Source: Pteria penguin
Lineage: Eukaryota > Mollusca > Bivalvia > Pterioida > Pteriidae
Direction of reading: 5' to 3'
Length of the DNA stretch: 64,000 bases
Assembly: GCA_035048485.1 (NCBI GenBank)
Contig: CM068588.1
Location: 25,225,118-25,289,117, forward strand
The translations under genes and the position numbers were made by a program. The notes below the pieces were generated by a model. That model was not told where the DNA came from and did not search any database. It saw nothing but the letters and a program-made list of their open reading frames with translations. Positions 1 to 24,839 of this stretch are shown here, one piece after another (positions within the stretch are counted from its first letter, which is position 1; every line of letters starts with the position of its first letter).

Positions 1-2219
1 AGAAAATGATTAATTACTATGGAAAAACAGAACCAGAATCACATCAACACAGGTCGTCCAATTTAAAGTGCAGTGAAATTCTGGTGGACCACCCTGCCCC
101 TCGACTATAAAGTCATAATGATAAAAATATTTAAGTATTTTTGGAAGCTGCAGTAATGTTTTCACAGGAGGAAGCAGCTACTTGTGTAATATTTCATTGC
201 AAATACATAAGAGACATCGAGTCAAGAATTGGTAAAATAATCCTGACAAAGATACATTAGTTTTTCTCATTGAGTACTCTACTTAGATAAGACTATAGTG
301 TTTAACAATGATGTCAGAAACAACCACAGGTAGCTCTGCTGAAACGAATTGGTCAAACGATAACGTAAACGACTCTGTTCAATATATCGAACACTCCACT
401 GTCGGCGCACTTGATCATAGAGGTAACATGGCAGAATTACTATAATACTAAGTATGCTTCTACCCTCCCTAAACTTGGTCAAGAACACGAGTGTACAGCT
501 GAATTTTTAGTGAAGATTAGTATGTGTTTGCTATAAATGGCAATGTCAACAATTCAATGACTCATTCTTTAAGAAGAACGAAAGACATTGGAACGTATTT
601 GACTACAACATCATTAACTTCAATCAGCTCCCACCATGCTGAGATTCACTCAAGATGCATGTCCATCGAGTTAATTGTCAATCGCACATGTACAAATGAC
701 TCCGTGCTAATGGGAAGCATCTGAATTTGATAGAAGTTGAAGAAATGGATGGAAATAAGTAATAGAAGACAGTAATAGAAGTTAAAATAGACGGATGGGG
801 TTGTTCTCCCACAAGGCGGCTTTTATATATGTTGATATATTGTGTACCGAATGAAAGGATAGGAATTCGAACGTGAATAAGTATGAACAGGACGAGAAGG
901 AAGTAGACAATCTGATTGAAGATGGCTCTGATAACGATTAAAATATTGTTTAACCTCCCAGGATATGATTTAATGTATAGGTTTAAATGGTATATATATT
1001 CTATATTTATTTTAAAATATGAAACTACCAAAATACCCTACCTGTCAAAGTGATAACCTAATTTATTTCTTTGAGGTTTTCTTAAATCAGAAAATTATAC
1101 ATAATAATGGGGAAGAATAAGGGTTTTTGCCACCAAAGAATACATTGTGTGTATGGGGGTTCGGTTTTTCGCATTCCAAATTTCGTTGATTTTTATGAAA
1201 ATTTTGTCTAAAATATTTTTAATAAATAGACGAAGAATTAGTGTTAAGTGTTTCAAAGTGTGAATGACGTTTCTTTCTTTCTTTTCACGGACTATATAGC
1301 TAATTTCATATTTTTTCTAAATTTCATACCTTTAAAATCGTTCTTTTGTTAACCACAGGGATCTGTCCATCAATATACATAAGCTTTCCCCAATTTTAAA
1401 CAATTTTATAGTAAATTTAGACAACGTGTTAAAGTTATCGCTGTAGATATACACATATATGTCTAAAAACTTTTGAAAAAGCTAGATTCATGAAAATTAT
1501 TCAAAATTTCTGTGATGACGCAAAATTTCCAAACTCCCCAACGACAAAAGTGCAAACATAGCATATTTGGTAGCATTTCCAATTAGCATTCAGAAAATTC
1601 ATACCCAGCTTTATTCCCAAAGGAGGGGCAGTAGTATTTAGTTTTTCAAGGGCAGTATATAAACGACAAAATGTTACCATAATGTAAAACAACAGACAGA
1701 ATACTGTAAATACTTACTTTATTGACATATTAGTACTCTTGGAGCACGTAATAACATGTTAAATTAACAGACACAGAATAATAATAATACACAGGAATAA
1801 AAAATAATGCAAAACAAAAACAGATGTTTGCAGGTGACACTATTTGAATTCTGATTATTATCAATAGAATACAAAAATTTTCATGGAATCTCTTTTATAC
1901 CGAACATGAAATCTATCTAAAAATTTCTTTGACATCATTTTCAATAAAGATACATGTAGTAAAGCAGTACGCGTCCATGTCGGTAACACTACGGATTGTT
2001 TTGCGGAATCCTATGCGTTCTTAAGTAGTTGCTCTTAACTCTGCCAAATTAGGTAAACCTTGAAACTATTCAAATTATTTACCGGTACAAAGCCTCAGAC
2101 CAACATTTTTTTCCAAATGTCAACCTGTGTTACAACAGGAAGTCATGAAGCTCGGACAACGAAGAATGCTATGCTAGTAGCAGACCTATTGGTTTTTTTT
2201 ACAGTTTTAAATACTTAAA
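1..2219. other. AT-rich stretch with no supported gene
   Basis: No gene seen. The longest open frames here (minus 279-488 and 678-1031, plus 524-724) have no splice context, no recognisable motif and ordinary AT-rich composition. A donor-like site on the minus strand (GTAAGTATTTAC, near 1710) has no open exon beside it. Confidence 0.6.
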
Positions 2220-3180
2220 ATGGTTTGATAATATGACTGATTAAACAACAATCATTTTGTAGCTAACTAATCAGTCAGTTAATAAATCTGTTATAATTTA
2301 TTACTTAAGCATTAATGATGCTATGACTAATTAACCACTCAGACAGCCATAATATCACTTCTCTCGACGATTTATCATCAATGATCATGTTTATAGTGAT
2401 TAATCATGTTCTGAATAATTGATCAGTGATTATATAAAGTCTGATTTATCAGACAGTAATCATGTTCTGAATTATTAATCAGTGATTATATAAAGACCGA
2501 TTTATCAGATAGAAATCTTGTTCTGAATTATTGATCAGATATTATATAAAAACTTATTTTAATCAGACAGTTATTAAGTATGAATATTCAACAGTGGTCA
2601 TATTAAGAATGATATCAAATAAAAGATGTTAGGAAACCAAATAGAGACTTACGACGTGATAAAGCTAAGGTTGATTAATCGGATAGTGAGCATGCTCAGA
2701 ACAATTGATCAAGCACAGGCCAAATTATACATAATTAAGCAAAGATTATACTGAAGTTGGTTAATTTGATGGCAATTATGTTTAAAGTCATGAATCATAT
2801 GTGGATTACGTAACGCAGATTCAACAGATAGTAATCCTATTTACATTGATAAAACAAGCAGCATAAGTTTTATGATTGGCCAATCAGCTAGAAATATCCG
2901 TAAAACTGATTAATCATACAATGACACGGTTAAAACTAAATAATCAGACAATCACACTCAGAATGATTAATCAGAGGTAAAGCTTGAGCTGATAAATCTG
3001 ACAGGGGTTATGCTTTTTATTATTACAAACTTTCAATACTTTTAAGTTAATCTCCATTAATCATATCCTGTTAATTACATGCTAATTACATACTTAAGCA
3101 ATTCTTACTAATTCAAATCCAATAATCAAATAAGGATAGACCAGATAGTTATATTGAAGACTGTTAATCAGACTGTAGAG
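2220..3180. repeat. Degenerate tandem repeat rich in TGATTAATCAGACA
   Basis: The segment is built from diverged copies of a roughly 28-bp motif containing TTAATCAGACAG and TGTTCTGAATTATTGATCAG. The clearest part is 2401-2575, where three successive copies of a 57-bp dimer end in 'gatttatcaga(c/t)ag'. The outer parts are strongly decayed, so this looks like an old array that has lost homogenisation. No coding potential. Confidence 0.6.
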
Positions 3181-3398
3181 AGATTTCCAATAATAAGACA
3201 ATACCCGGGTTACAGTTGTTCAATATAAATAAATCACTGTGACATCACAGAATATGCATTTACAATATCCTAACAATTAACTTCTGAAGAAGTGAAGGGC
3301 ATAAAAGATGCTGGAACAGTGTGACTATATACTAAAAACTGTGTCGTTTCATTTTTTCCGTTTTATTAGTTTTTCCATATCAGACTTCGTTCTTATTA

Positions 3399-3597
3399 GT
3401 GTTCAGAATCAGTGTTTATGGTTTTATCATGTTTAATATAAGATATTAAATACAAAAGGACATATTTTACTTTTGTAATATTACACGTATGAACCAGTGT
3501 TTAGAATCACTGTTTCATGGTTTTATCATGTTTAATCGAGGATAGTAAAAACAAAAGGAACATGTTTTACTTTTATAATATACACATATGAACCATG
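3399..3597. repeat. Two-copy 97-bp tandem duplication
   Basis: Two adjacent copies, starting AGTGTTCAGAATCAG at 3399 and AGTGTTTAGAATCAC at 3496, share 'atggttttatcatgtttaat' and end in 'atgaacca'. They differ by scattered substitutions and one-base indels. It lies downstream of the stop codon of the minus-strand gene. A minus-strand ATTAAA occurs inside each copy and could serve as a polyadenylation signal, but that is not demonstrated. Confidence 0.7.
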
Positions 3598-4086
3598 ACA
3601 GTTTAATAGTCTACTGTGATAAAATGCTTCCTTCTCAATACAAAATAAATAAAACAGTAGAAATACCGTTGCGTAATTAGGGTCATGTAAACGATTTAAC
3701 ATTAAGCACCGGCTCCAAAACTCTGGATACTAAAATGACGAAATTGTGGCTACCAATAGTCATGCGTTCCCTTTAACTAGCGACACCTATAGGGGCGATA
3801 TTAAGAATAATATTACGGGAGGCTATGACAAGATGCCCTTTATAAGGTATTCCCATTTGATGGTGGATGTAGGACAATAAAATCTATTCTACATATGTAA
3901 GTAGGTAGCCACATGGTCCTATTTTTAGATTGTGCTGTCGGTGAAGTCGGAATTTACTTACAATACAATGTAACAATAGTACCATGTTTAGCATTACCTG
4001 GTGAATATTTTCAAGCATCAGATACCGTTATTATGCTTATAAACGATATATTAAACCTCGTATTCCATCAAATGACAAAGCATTGC

Positions 4087-16412
<12,326 letters not shown>

Positions 16413-16437
<25 letters not shown>

Positions 16438-16480
16438 GTCAGGTTAGACAATCCAGGAAACTCACATGGCAGGTTTTATC
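16413..16480 (-). CDS. Exon 1 carrying the start codon of the cysteine-rich gene
   Basis: Acceptor CATTCTATTTTTCAG and donor TTCA|GTAAGTAT frame a 68-bp exon. The ATG at 16435-16437 starts MVLWPQEF and leaves one base (A) that joins exon 2 in phase 1. An in-frame TAA nine bases upstream of the ATG closes the frame, which supports this start. All three frames contain stops before this ATG, so the 5' part is untranslated. The acceptor implies at least one more non-coding exon further upstream (higher coordinate). Confidence 0.62.
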
Positions 16481-18959
16481 CTGAAAAATAGAATGAATTC
16501 TCGTCAAGGAAGTAGGCAATAAACACGATATAGCTTTGTATACTGCATTTTGCCAGTAGTATCCCCTAGCCAAAGACGGTGTATCGTGCTAAACTTAAGT
16601 TACAACTATTTCGGAAAATCGATTCAACACCATGGTCAATACATCAGTTCAATATACAGGCATACAGTGTCTGTGTATTATGCTTTAGCCTAAATACGGA
16701 ACGAGGGAAAGGACAGAGGTAAAACTACTATCCCTTCTACTGCCTCCCTGTCCCCTCCTAATCTTTCATATGGCTTCATCATCTCATGTTTCCCATTCCC
16801 TCCCCTCCGTCCACCCTCCAAACTTTCCTGTACTTTGATACAGAATGGTACTTAGCCGTCACTTGCATTGTACGCCCTACATAGAAGTACACGTGATCCA
16901 ACCATTTCAACAAATCCTCTACCCGCACTTAACAAAGTTTACAGATTGTGACGTATGAGAATCGAAAGATTGTATCTATTGTACAGGCTAGATCCAAGGC
17001 ATCGAGAACTCCGCCTATTACCACATGTATCATAGATTACGCACCTATGGAATTTACACCGGTGAAATTCCGTACAGCTTATTGTACATTACTCTCTGGA
17101 CCTGTCTTTTACCAGTCTGTCAATCTACAAATGCCCTCCTACCAATACTATATATACCTATAAATCCTCACTCCATCAACTGCTTTTCAATTGCTTCGCG
17201 CGACTTCATGTGCATGCACGCGTCACTCAAAAATGAAACAAGCATACTAAAACAATAAGAAACATATGTTTTCTCCGGAGAGTTGGCTAGTGAAGGGCAA
17301 CTAATGTCCAATATTGTTTATTGGCTAGATTCTGAGAATGTAATCAGTCCCTGGTCTGAATTAGCAAGCTGATCGTACGCAGTGTGTGATGTTATACCGA
17401 TGCAGGAAAATTGGCCTGATACAGTGGCAAAAAATGAGACGATCACTGCTCAACCATGGTGCTTTGTCATACATATTGTCAATTTTGACGAATCTGTGGG
17501 TTGATGTATGATTTGCAACAGGACTTTTTGCCAAGGTACATCGGGTGATACTTCAGGTTTTAAGTATTTACAGTCAATACAGGCCTACCATCAGGTACCG
17601 CCTTGCTACTATCAGGTACCCCTTTTCTTTCTGACATCGAATAAAAATCTTGATTTAATTATGAAGGGAAGAGCGATGATTCTTTTGTTTGTTTTATCTA
17701 TTTTTTTACTGTTTGACGTCACAAGAATATTATTTTTTCACTTATATTGTGGCGGCACCTGTCTGGTACATAGCTTCATTATCTTGAAAGTTAAAAAACG
17801 GACCTACAGTCCGAGCAGTGGAGAATCATTTACGTACCAACGTATACCACATCGTAGTACCAGTTTGTCTCATCCGAATGGTCTGATAGGGAGACAGGGA
17901 ATATGCCATCTCTTAAAACGTTCGTTCACTGACTATATATGCCTTGCAATTCTTTTCATTCATTTTTGACTTATGATGTAATACATCGTTAATGGCAACC
18001 GACACTGCTATAATGACATGTCTTAATGATACATTCAATGATTCACTTTATATCATATGACCATCACTTGGTATATGAAGTGTTCAGAATAGATATATTA
18101 CATTCACTGATTATATAAACATACACTGCCTAGTTCCAATGCATGAGATAATCACAAAACATTAAATTCAACGCATAATACTAAACTAAGTTCAAATACC
18201 TTCAACATGCATGTACTCCATAAATTTCCCAAATCATTTTTCGAATCACAGTATGTCCCAGCCAACACTCTGCTTGTGAGTGTTACACAGGCTTGAGATT
18301 GAGTCTCTGCCTGGCCGTCTACAATAATCTATGATAACGAATTATCAGAGAGGTTGTACTGTACCATTATAAGAGTTACAGAGAACTGATGAAAGGCGAG
18401 AGAGATAACAGCCTGATCAGCGCGTCTGTCTCTAAAGAGTTATCGAACTTGAATAGAAGATCGTTCCAATGTTTATTATCATTGTATAATGAAAACATTG
18501 GAAATCATCAGTATATGCAAACAAGAGCAGGTGCGGGGGTGGGTACAGAGAATCCGAATTTATCATAAAAACTGGCGAAAACGTCCTTTCCTACTACTAT
18601 TTTCTAGTAAAATTAAGATAAATTTACATTTGACTACATGGTTAAGTCCCTTCTCGAAACATTTGTCTGGAATGATCCTCCTCCAAATACAAATTCTCAA
18701 ATCGCACTTGATACTATATCATTCTGATTTTGCTGTGTTTTTTCAGAGAATACATGTATTCACTAGTAAATGGTGATTTGTTGGGAGTTGACGTATTCAT
18801 ACTCAGACCGGAAGGTACTAGATTTGATATCCAGACCTTTTCCTAAGTCAAATGCAAAGCTACTTGTTTCTGATTTTTCCCATCGAGAGAGTAAGCGTGT
18901 CATGTTTAATATCGGTAAACAGAAATACGCACTCCATATGGAAACACGCAGTATGTAAT
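16481..18959. other. Probable first intron, no supported feature
   Basis: Contains a pyrimidine-rich stretch at about 16735-16830 and a 153-codon plus-strand open frame at 17508-17969 with no motif or splice support. A weak tRNA B-box-like sequence occurs near 18295. No gene is called. Confidence 0.4.
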
Positions 18960-19281
18960 AGAAGGGAATGGGAAGCATTCTGTGTGCAGTATTAAGGGAT
19001 GGGGAAACAGACAATATGTGTATTGAGGCGATAGGGAAGCAGGCAGTGAGTTTTAGGTGGTGTACGGAAGCAGGCAGTGAGTATTAGAGTGAATAGGAAA
19101 GCAGGCAGTGTGTATTACAAGGAAAGCAGGCACTATATAGAAAAGAGGATAGGGATACAGGCAGTGGTTGTTAAAGGACAAGCAAGAGGTGTATATAAGA
19201 GGGTATAGGGAAACTGGCAGTGTGTATCATAGAAAATGAGGAGTGTATATCATAAGGGACGAAGAAGCAGGCGGTGTGTAT
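18960..19281. repeat. About 32-bp minisatellite, left segment
   Basis: Diverged units carry GGGAAGCAGGCAGTGTGTAT followed by TAGAGGG..ATA. The array continues after 19747 with the same unit, so the fold-back element at 19284-19745 is inserted within one array. Unit lengths vary from about 25 to 40 bp through indels. Confidence 0.85.
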
Positions 19282-19283
19282 TA

Positions 19284-19745
19284 TTGTCTGCTCCACACAC
19301 TTTGTAAACCGAAAAATCTGGATTTTCACTTATTTGTCTTTAAAATAGTTTTACAAAATTAATATCAATCGACAGATCTTGTTTAGTCGTAACTTTTGGT
19401 GTATGTTATATGTTTCTACGAAGAAGCATTCGTATTTTATAGGGAAAAAATCATTTTAGATAAAGCGTTTTCAATGTTAATTTTGACGTGACGTCGCCGA
19501 TGTTTAACATTGAGTCTATGGGAAACTTGGCGACGTCACGTCAAAATTTAACATGGAAATCGCCCTATCTAAAATTAATTTTTTTTCTATAAAATATGAA
19601 CGCTTCTTCATACAAACATATAGCATACACCAAAAGTTACGACTAAACAAGATCTATCGAATGGTTTTGCCTTTTTGAAATTATTCTGAAGATGAATAAC
19701 TGAAAATCCAGATTTTCCAGTTTCCAGAGTAAGTGGCGCGGACAG
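19284..19745. mobile_element. 462-bp fold-back MITE inserted in a minisatellite, TA target duplication
   Basis: Two long inverted arms (about 19284-19498 and 19529-19745) surround a 30-bp spacer. Inner arm ends are CGTGACGTCGCC and GGCGACGTCACG. Strongly matching blocks include 'tagtcgtaacttttggtgta' with its complement and GAAAAATCTGGATTTTCA with TGAAAATCCAGATTTTCC. Outer ends are TTGTCTGCTCCAC and GTGGCGCGGACAG, flanked by TA at 19282-19283 and 19746-19747. The flanks rejoin as a normal minisatellite unit, so the empty site can be read. TA duplication suggests Tc1/mariner-type mobilisation (inference). No transposase. Confidence 0.85.
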
Positions 19746-19747
19746 TA

Positions 19748-20500
19748 GGGAAGATTGGAAAGCAGGCATTGTGTATTGGAGGAAATAGAGAAGCTGTCGG
19801 CGTGTATAAGAGGGAAAGGGGAAGCTGTCGGTGTGTATAATGGGAATTGGAGAAGCAGATGATATGTATAAGAGGAATTGAAGAAACAGGTAATATAGAA
19901 AAAAAAAGAGAATAGGGAAGCATGTGGTGTCTATAAGATAGGAAGGAAAGCAGGAAGAGTTTAGAGAGAATAGGGAAACTGGTAGTGTATAATAGAAAAT
20001 GATAGGGAAGATGGCGGTGTGTATTTGTGGAAATGGGGAAGCTGACGATATATGTAAGAGGGGATGAGGAAGTAGGCAGTGTGTATTAAAGGGGGATAGG
20101 ATGGCAGGAAGTGTGTAATAGGAGAGGATATGAAAGGATGTGGTGTTAATTTGAGGGAATAGAGAGGCAGGCAATGTGTTTATAGGAGATAAGGAAACAA
20201 GCTATGTGTGATCGAAGAGAATAGAGAAGCAGGCGGTGTGTATAAATGGGAAACAGTCGATGTGTATTGTATGGTCTGGGAACAGACAGTGTGTATAAGA
20301 GAGGATAGGGAAGTTGGCAGTGTGTAATAGAAGAAGATGGGAAGTAGGCAGTGCGTAAAAGAAGAGGACAGGAAAGTAGGCGGTGCGTAATAGAAGATGA
20401 TAGGGAAGCAAACGGTGTGTATTAGAAAGGGTGGGGAAGCAGGCCGATTGTATTAGAGGGGATTGAAAAAGAAGTGTTGTGTGCAAGAGGAGACTGGAGG
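19748..20500. repeat. About 32-bp minisatellite, right segment
   Basis: Continuation of the array, about 23 diverged units of the form GATAGGGAAGCAGGCAGTGTGTAT plus a purine-rich joint. The 188- and 94-codon minus-strand frames (Leu/Pro/Ser-rich, with FPILF and TACFP motifs) are translations of the repeat, not genes. Confidence 0.85.
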
Positions 20501-20894
20501 TGTTAATTGATTAAAGAAATGGGAATTTTATACAAAATACACATGGAAGCAGATTTATTACTGAAAATAAATACAGTAAAAAACTCAACAGTTTTTATAC
20601 ATGTATGTTGTTCACGAGGAAAAGGAACGTCACGCATTATACACGTTGGAATTATTGAAGAGAAAATCTACACCAATGTATGAAATGGTCTATAATTATG
20701 TAATGTGTATAGAACGTGACAGTTGTTGTGAGAAGATGGTCATGCTGCTTTCACAGGGACAATACACTCAAGGAGTTTTCTTGAGTATGTGTAGCTGTCT
20801 GCTTTTGAAGTGTTGAGTATCTGTGTTGAGAACGTACATATATGATATGTTGTTAGGAGAGGGTAAGAGACAGCAACGGAACGGATATTGGATC

Positions 20895-21412
20895 GACATT
20901 CTATGTGCAAAATTATTTACTATACCTCTCACAAAACGATTAGATAGACATTGTACAAAACGATCATTTATACCTTGTAGAAAATCAATCACCTACCCAT
21001 CGTATAAAACGATCACCAACACCTTGTACAATAATGATCACCTGCACTAAATACAAAACGATCACCAATACCTTGTATAAGATAATCACCTGCACTTCAT
21101 ACAAACAATCACTAACACCTTGTACAACAATAATCAACTATACTTCATACAAAACGATCATTTTATACATTGTACAAAAATAATCACCTAAACATCGTAC
21201 AAAACTATCACAAATATTTAATAGAAAACGACCACCCAGCCCTACTTTTCATAAACCATCACAAATACCTTGTACAAAACAATCACCTACACTCCATACA
21301 AACTATCACGGATATCGTGTACAAAAAATGATCACCTAAATTTCCTTTAAAATGATCACCGATGCCCTGTTAAATATCATCATCTGTGACTCGTACATAA
21401 CGACCACCTTAG
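20895..21412. repeat. About 25-bp minisatellite arranged as about 50-bp dimers
   Basis: Alternating units TACAAAACGATCACCAACACCTTG and TACAATAATGATCACCTGCACT-like make dimers of about 49-50 bp, best preserved at 20995-21180 and decaying at both ends. No coding potential. Confidence 0.8.
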
Positions 21413-21907
21413 TTCTAACACCTCACATTAATTGATTACCATTCTATGCATTGGCAGTAATCGTATGCATTCAATATAATATAAGCACATGATAGTGTTT
21501 CTTCCTGAAAACTCTCTGTAAAATCACTGCTATATTTGAGAATTTTCCTGCTTTGCAGTTTCCAGCGCTTGAGGTAAACGGCCCTTGCTGTTAGCACTAA
21601 CAGTATTTGATCTGTCTAGCTAGCGTTTACGCAGAACAAATCTGATAAAATGGAAACATGCAAATTAATAGATATTGAATTATTCTTTCATCGTTTTTAG
21701 TTAATTTCCCTGTTTATTAAGTTCACTTTGTCGACTACTTGGGCTTTGAAATTTGTGTTGCCAGCATGCTCAGCAAATAATGATATTTGCATATAAGGAT
21801 GTCAAGAACAATGATAATCTATCACCGCGTGTCATTCGAGGTAAACACAAAAACAGATCGTTATAAATCGGGTTAACGAAGCCAGTTTACAGCGAAGTGA
21901 TTTTGCT

Positions 21908-22260
21908 GTTGTTGTTGTTGTTGTTATCTTTTTAATATGATGCTGCTGCTGCTGCTGCTGCTGATGCTGCTGCTGCTGTTTCTGATGATAATGATGACGA
22001 TGATGATGATGATGATGATTATTATTATTATTATTATTATTATTATCATTATTATTATTATTGTATTAGTATTAGTATTATTCTAACCATGATCAATGTC
22101 ATCATCATTATTATTATTATTGTTGTTGTTGTTGTTGTTGTTGTATTAGTATTATTATTATTATTTTAACCATGATCAGCATTATCATCATCATCATCAT
22201 CACCTCAACCATCATCATCATCATCATCATCTTCATCAACATCGTCATCATCATCATCGT
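21908..22260. repeat. Compound trinucleotide microsatellite block
   Basis: In order: GTT repeats, GCT repeats (about 21943-21980), GAT repeats, ATT repeats, then a second cycle of ATT, GTT, ATT and CAT repeats up to about 22258. 'aaccatgatcaAtGtcatcat' and 'aaccatgatcagcattatcat' recur around 22086 and 22170, showing that part of the block itself is duplicated at about 85 bp. Confidence 0.9.
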
Positions 22261-22518
22261 TTTATCTCCTCTTCCATCGTATGTCCGATATTTTTTCAGT
22301 TGTTACTGACTTAAGACATATCTGTAATTTGGTAAATTAAAACATGCATAAATGACTATAATTATTCGAGCATGTTTTAATTCCCCAAAATACAAATTTG
22401 TCTTAGGACAGAACATTGTTTATAATTACTTAAAAATAATGCATGATTAACAATGTATTTACATCTTTTATCATGCTGATTCCAATGTCCTACCACATAC
22501 ATTACAAATGCACAGGAC

Positions 22519-22567
22519 AACACACACACACACACACACAAATACACGCACACACACACAGACACAT

Positions 22568-22650
<83 letters not shown>
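22519..22650. repeat. Long (CA)n microsatellite with ATACACG interruptions
   Basis: CA repeats from 22519, interrupted by AATACACG and GACATACACG, then an uninterrupted run from about 22573 to 22650. The His/Thr and Cys/Val frames in four readings are artefacts. Confidence 0.97.
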
Positions 22651-22652
<2 letters not shown>

Positions 22653-22783
22653 GGGACGTTGAAAAAGTATTATTTACATTTATATTCATATTTATACATA
22701 TAATATATGCGAACAAATACGTAACATAGACTGACCTGCTCTGAATTATCGTAACTCCCGAGAACTTGTAAGTCATACTGACC

Positions 22784-22841
22784 GAGAAGGTAGAGAATAC
22801 CGAGTGTATTATGAGAAGGTAGAGAATACCGAGTGTACTGT
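22784..22841. repeat. 29-bp tandem duplication
   Basis: GAGAAGGTAGAGAATACCGA followed by GTGTATTAT (22784) repeats at 22813 with two changes at the end. Confidence 0.9.
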
Positions 22842-23038
22842 AAGAATGTAGGATTTATATGCGGGGACTGTGAACAATAGTATTATAAAGCACGTTATTA
22901 AAGGGTCACGTCACATTGCAAACTAAACAATAACTGTGGTAAACGGAGCATGAGACATACCCTTATAATTGACATTGCTCTTTATGCAGACAGGAGGGGA
23001 TCTATGGTGCTGGTTCTAGGGTTACGTCAGCCGCTTAC

Positions 23039-23132
23039 CTTCCGTGCCGTTTTTTAATCCAAAACAAAGTTTGGCTTGCTATAACACGAATCTATATGAT
23101 GTATGATGTAAATCCAAACATTCCTCTTTATA
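23039..23132 (-). promoter_or_regulatory. Candidate promoter and non-coding first exon of the cysteine-rich gene
   Basis: On the minus strand TATAAA (23127-23132) lies about 90 bases upstream of a near-perfect donor, CGGAAG|GTAAGC (donor at 23037-23038). A start site 25-30 bases below the TATA sequence would give a first exon of about 60 bases. This would fit the missing upstream exon implied by the acceptor at 16481. The link across a 6.5-kb intron is inference; no other signal connects the two. Confidence 0.25.
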
Positions 23133-23169
23133 TCAGGCATAAACTACATGTATAGGTATTTTATGCAAA

Positions 23170-23200
23170 GGTGGGGGGTGGGGGGGGGGGGGGGGGGGAT
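23170..23200. repeat. Poly-G tract
   Basis: GGTGGGGGGTGGGG followed by an unbroken G run, about 27 G in 30 bases. It can form intramolecular G-quadruplexes and may be error-prone in assembly. Confidence 0.95.
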
Positions 23201-24428
23201 GGAAGAGGAGTTCACTTAGCGCCTGACTGCAGTGTTATAACCACCGGCCTCTCTAAACAGACATAGAGACAACACGTGCTCTTTGAGCTCCACTGGTGAA
23301 AAACTAGTTTAGCTTATTCTAATGAGCGAACAAGCCAGGAAACGACGAAAAGCGCTGCAAATCGAATAATTTTACAGAAGATTAGCTTTATATTATTCTC
23401 ATTGCGTCTTTTCATGTGTGATACACGATGGATATTAGCTGCACTGCCCATATAGAACAAGTTTGTCCACGAGGTATATTCACTGCATCTAAAGATGGTC
23501 ACCGTTCTGTACAAGAATTATATACACTACATCTACAGATGACCAATTTTCTGTCCATTAGTTTAGAGAAAGGTGACGTCAAAACGATTTCATAAATGAC
23601 AAACTGTAAGTACATGTAATATTATGATGGAATGAAATAAAAGAGTGCAGGGTCCAGTACATGCCACATCCCTTCCTTCATCACAAAATTTGCTTCTTGA
23701 AAGCAGTACTATATTTTGTTTATTGATCGCACTGAATGTGTAGAAGACCGGCCGGCATTATGATTTTAACCCTTTACCGGATAGGAATATTCCCGAGTAC
23801 TTTTTCGCCTACCTGCTGAATATCTAACCCTCGGATGACACAGTACCACGGTTTATACAGTGGGACTTAAATGAATCGCCACTGCTTCGGCTGGGTCCGT
23901 AGGATATCTAAATATCGAGACCATGCAGTAGGCATGTTCTGTGCTTTTACATAATCTTGGTGAAACACTTACATGTAACAACAAATCAACAAAAGGAGAA
24001 AAAGGAATAAAGGGACAGAAAAGAAAGCGGAGCTGCGTCTGTCAAGGAGATACACTTCAAGGTTATACTTCCTGTGTACCACCTAACAATGTTGAAAGAG
24101 ATTCATTACAGCATCATTGGTGGCAGCCTTCGGATTAATTGTGAGCCATGTGACCTTTAGTGTGACCTTCGATCTAGACGTTTCACGAACAGACGAATGT
24201 CATGAGAAACTGACGAGGTCAAAATGTCGTAGAAGATCGTCATCATTCAATTCATGTATTCTGAACACGTGTTTTGTAATTTTACCAAAGGATGATATAC
24301 AAGTTTCATGCGTCCATAGTGAAAGAAAAGCGTCTGTAGCTGGGGAAATATTTACGGTCTGCTGCATCAACAGACAAACAGAAATATATTTACATTTGTA
24401 TTGTTAATAGCGTTTCACAAGAAGAGGT
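23201..24428. other. No supported feature
   Basis: Two plus-strand open frames (23941-24138 and 24117-24407) contain several cysteines but lack splice sites and a recognisable motif. A short poly-G run follows at 24429-24442. Nothing is called. Confidence 0.4.
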
Positions 24429-24630
24429 TGGGGGGGGGGGGGGGTGTTGTGTTAGGGTTTAGAGTGATATATGGCCCCCAGATTTTGTCGTACAACTTTT
24501 ATAAGTTGTAAATCTACGATATGAATAGATGCTTTAAAAATATTTTGTCATATGATTATCAATACACAAAAAAAAAACCCACAAGATGTTAACCAAGATA
24601 ATTTACTCTTTTTCTTTTTTACATAGTCAT

Positions 24631-24838
24631 AGGTTTATATAGACTTGCTCAAGTCTCTATGTTTAGAGTATACTTAGTCATAATGTCCCTTATATGAAAT
24701 TCTGCTCGTTGTCATACGTTGTCATACTAGATTCTCTAAAATCTATGTTTCACATTAACGTATTGTAGGGAGCACAGAATAGCGAATGATTATTAATGAA
24801 AACGTAACATAGAGACTTGAGAAAGTCTAAGGTTTATA
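24631..24838. mobile_element. 190-bp MITE with 24-bp inverted ends and 9-bp target duplication
   Basis: Element 24640-24829. The left end TAGACTTGCTCAAGTCTCTA(TGTT) and the reverse complement of the right end (24806-24829) match at 23 of 24 positions. Direct repeats AGGTTTATA at 24631-24639 and 24830-24838 flank it. A 9-bp duplication is typical of Mutator-like transposition (inference). The ends themselves hold a small palindrome, GACTTGCTCAAGTC. The interior is AT-rich with no coding capacity, so it is non-autonomous. Confidence 0.9.
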
Positions 24839-24839
24839 T

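Noticed and set aside
17508..17969. 153-codon plus-strand open frame
   Set aside because: Mixed composition, but no splice sites, no domain and no conserved-looking pattern; it lies in the probable first intron of the minus-strand gene.
19608..20174. 188-codon minus-strand frame
   Set aside because: Runs across a fold-back element arm and a minisatellite; repeat translation.
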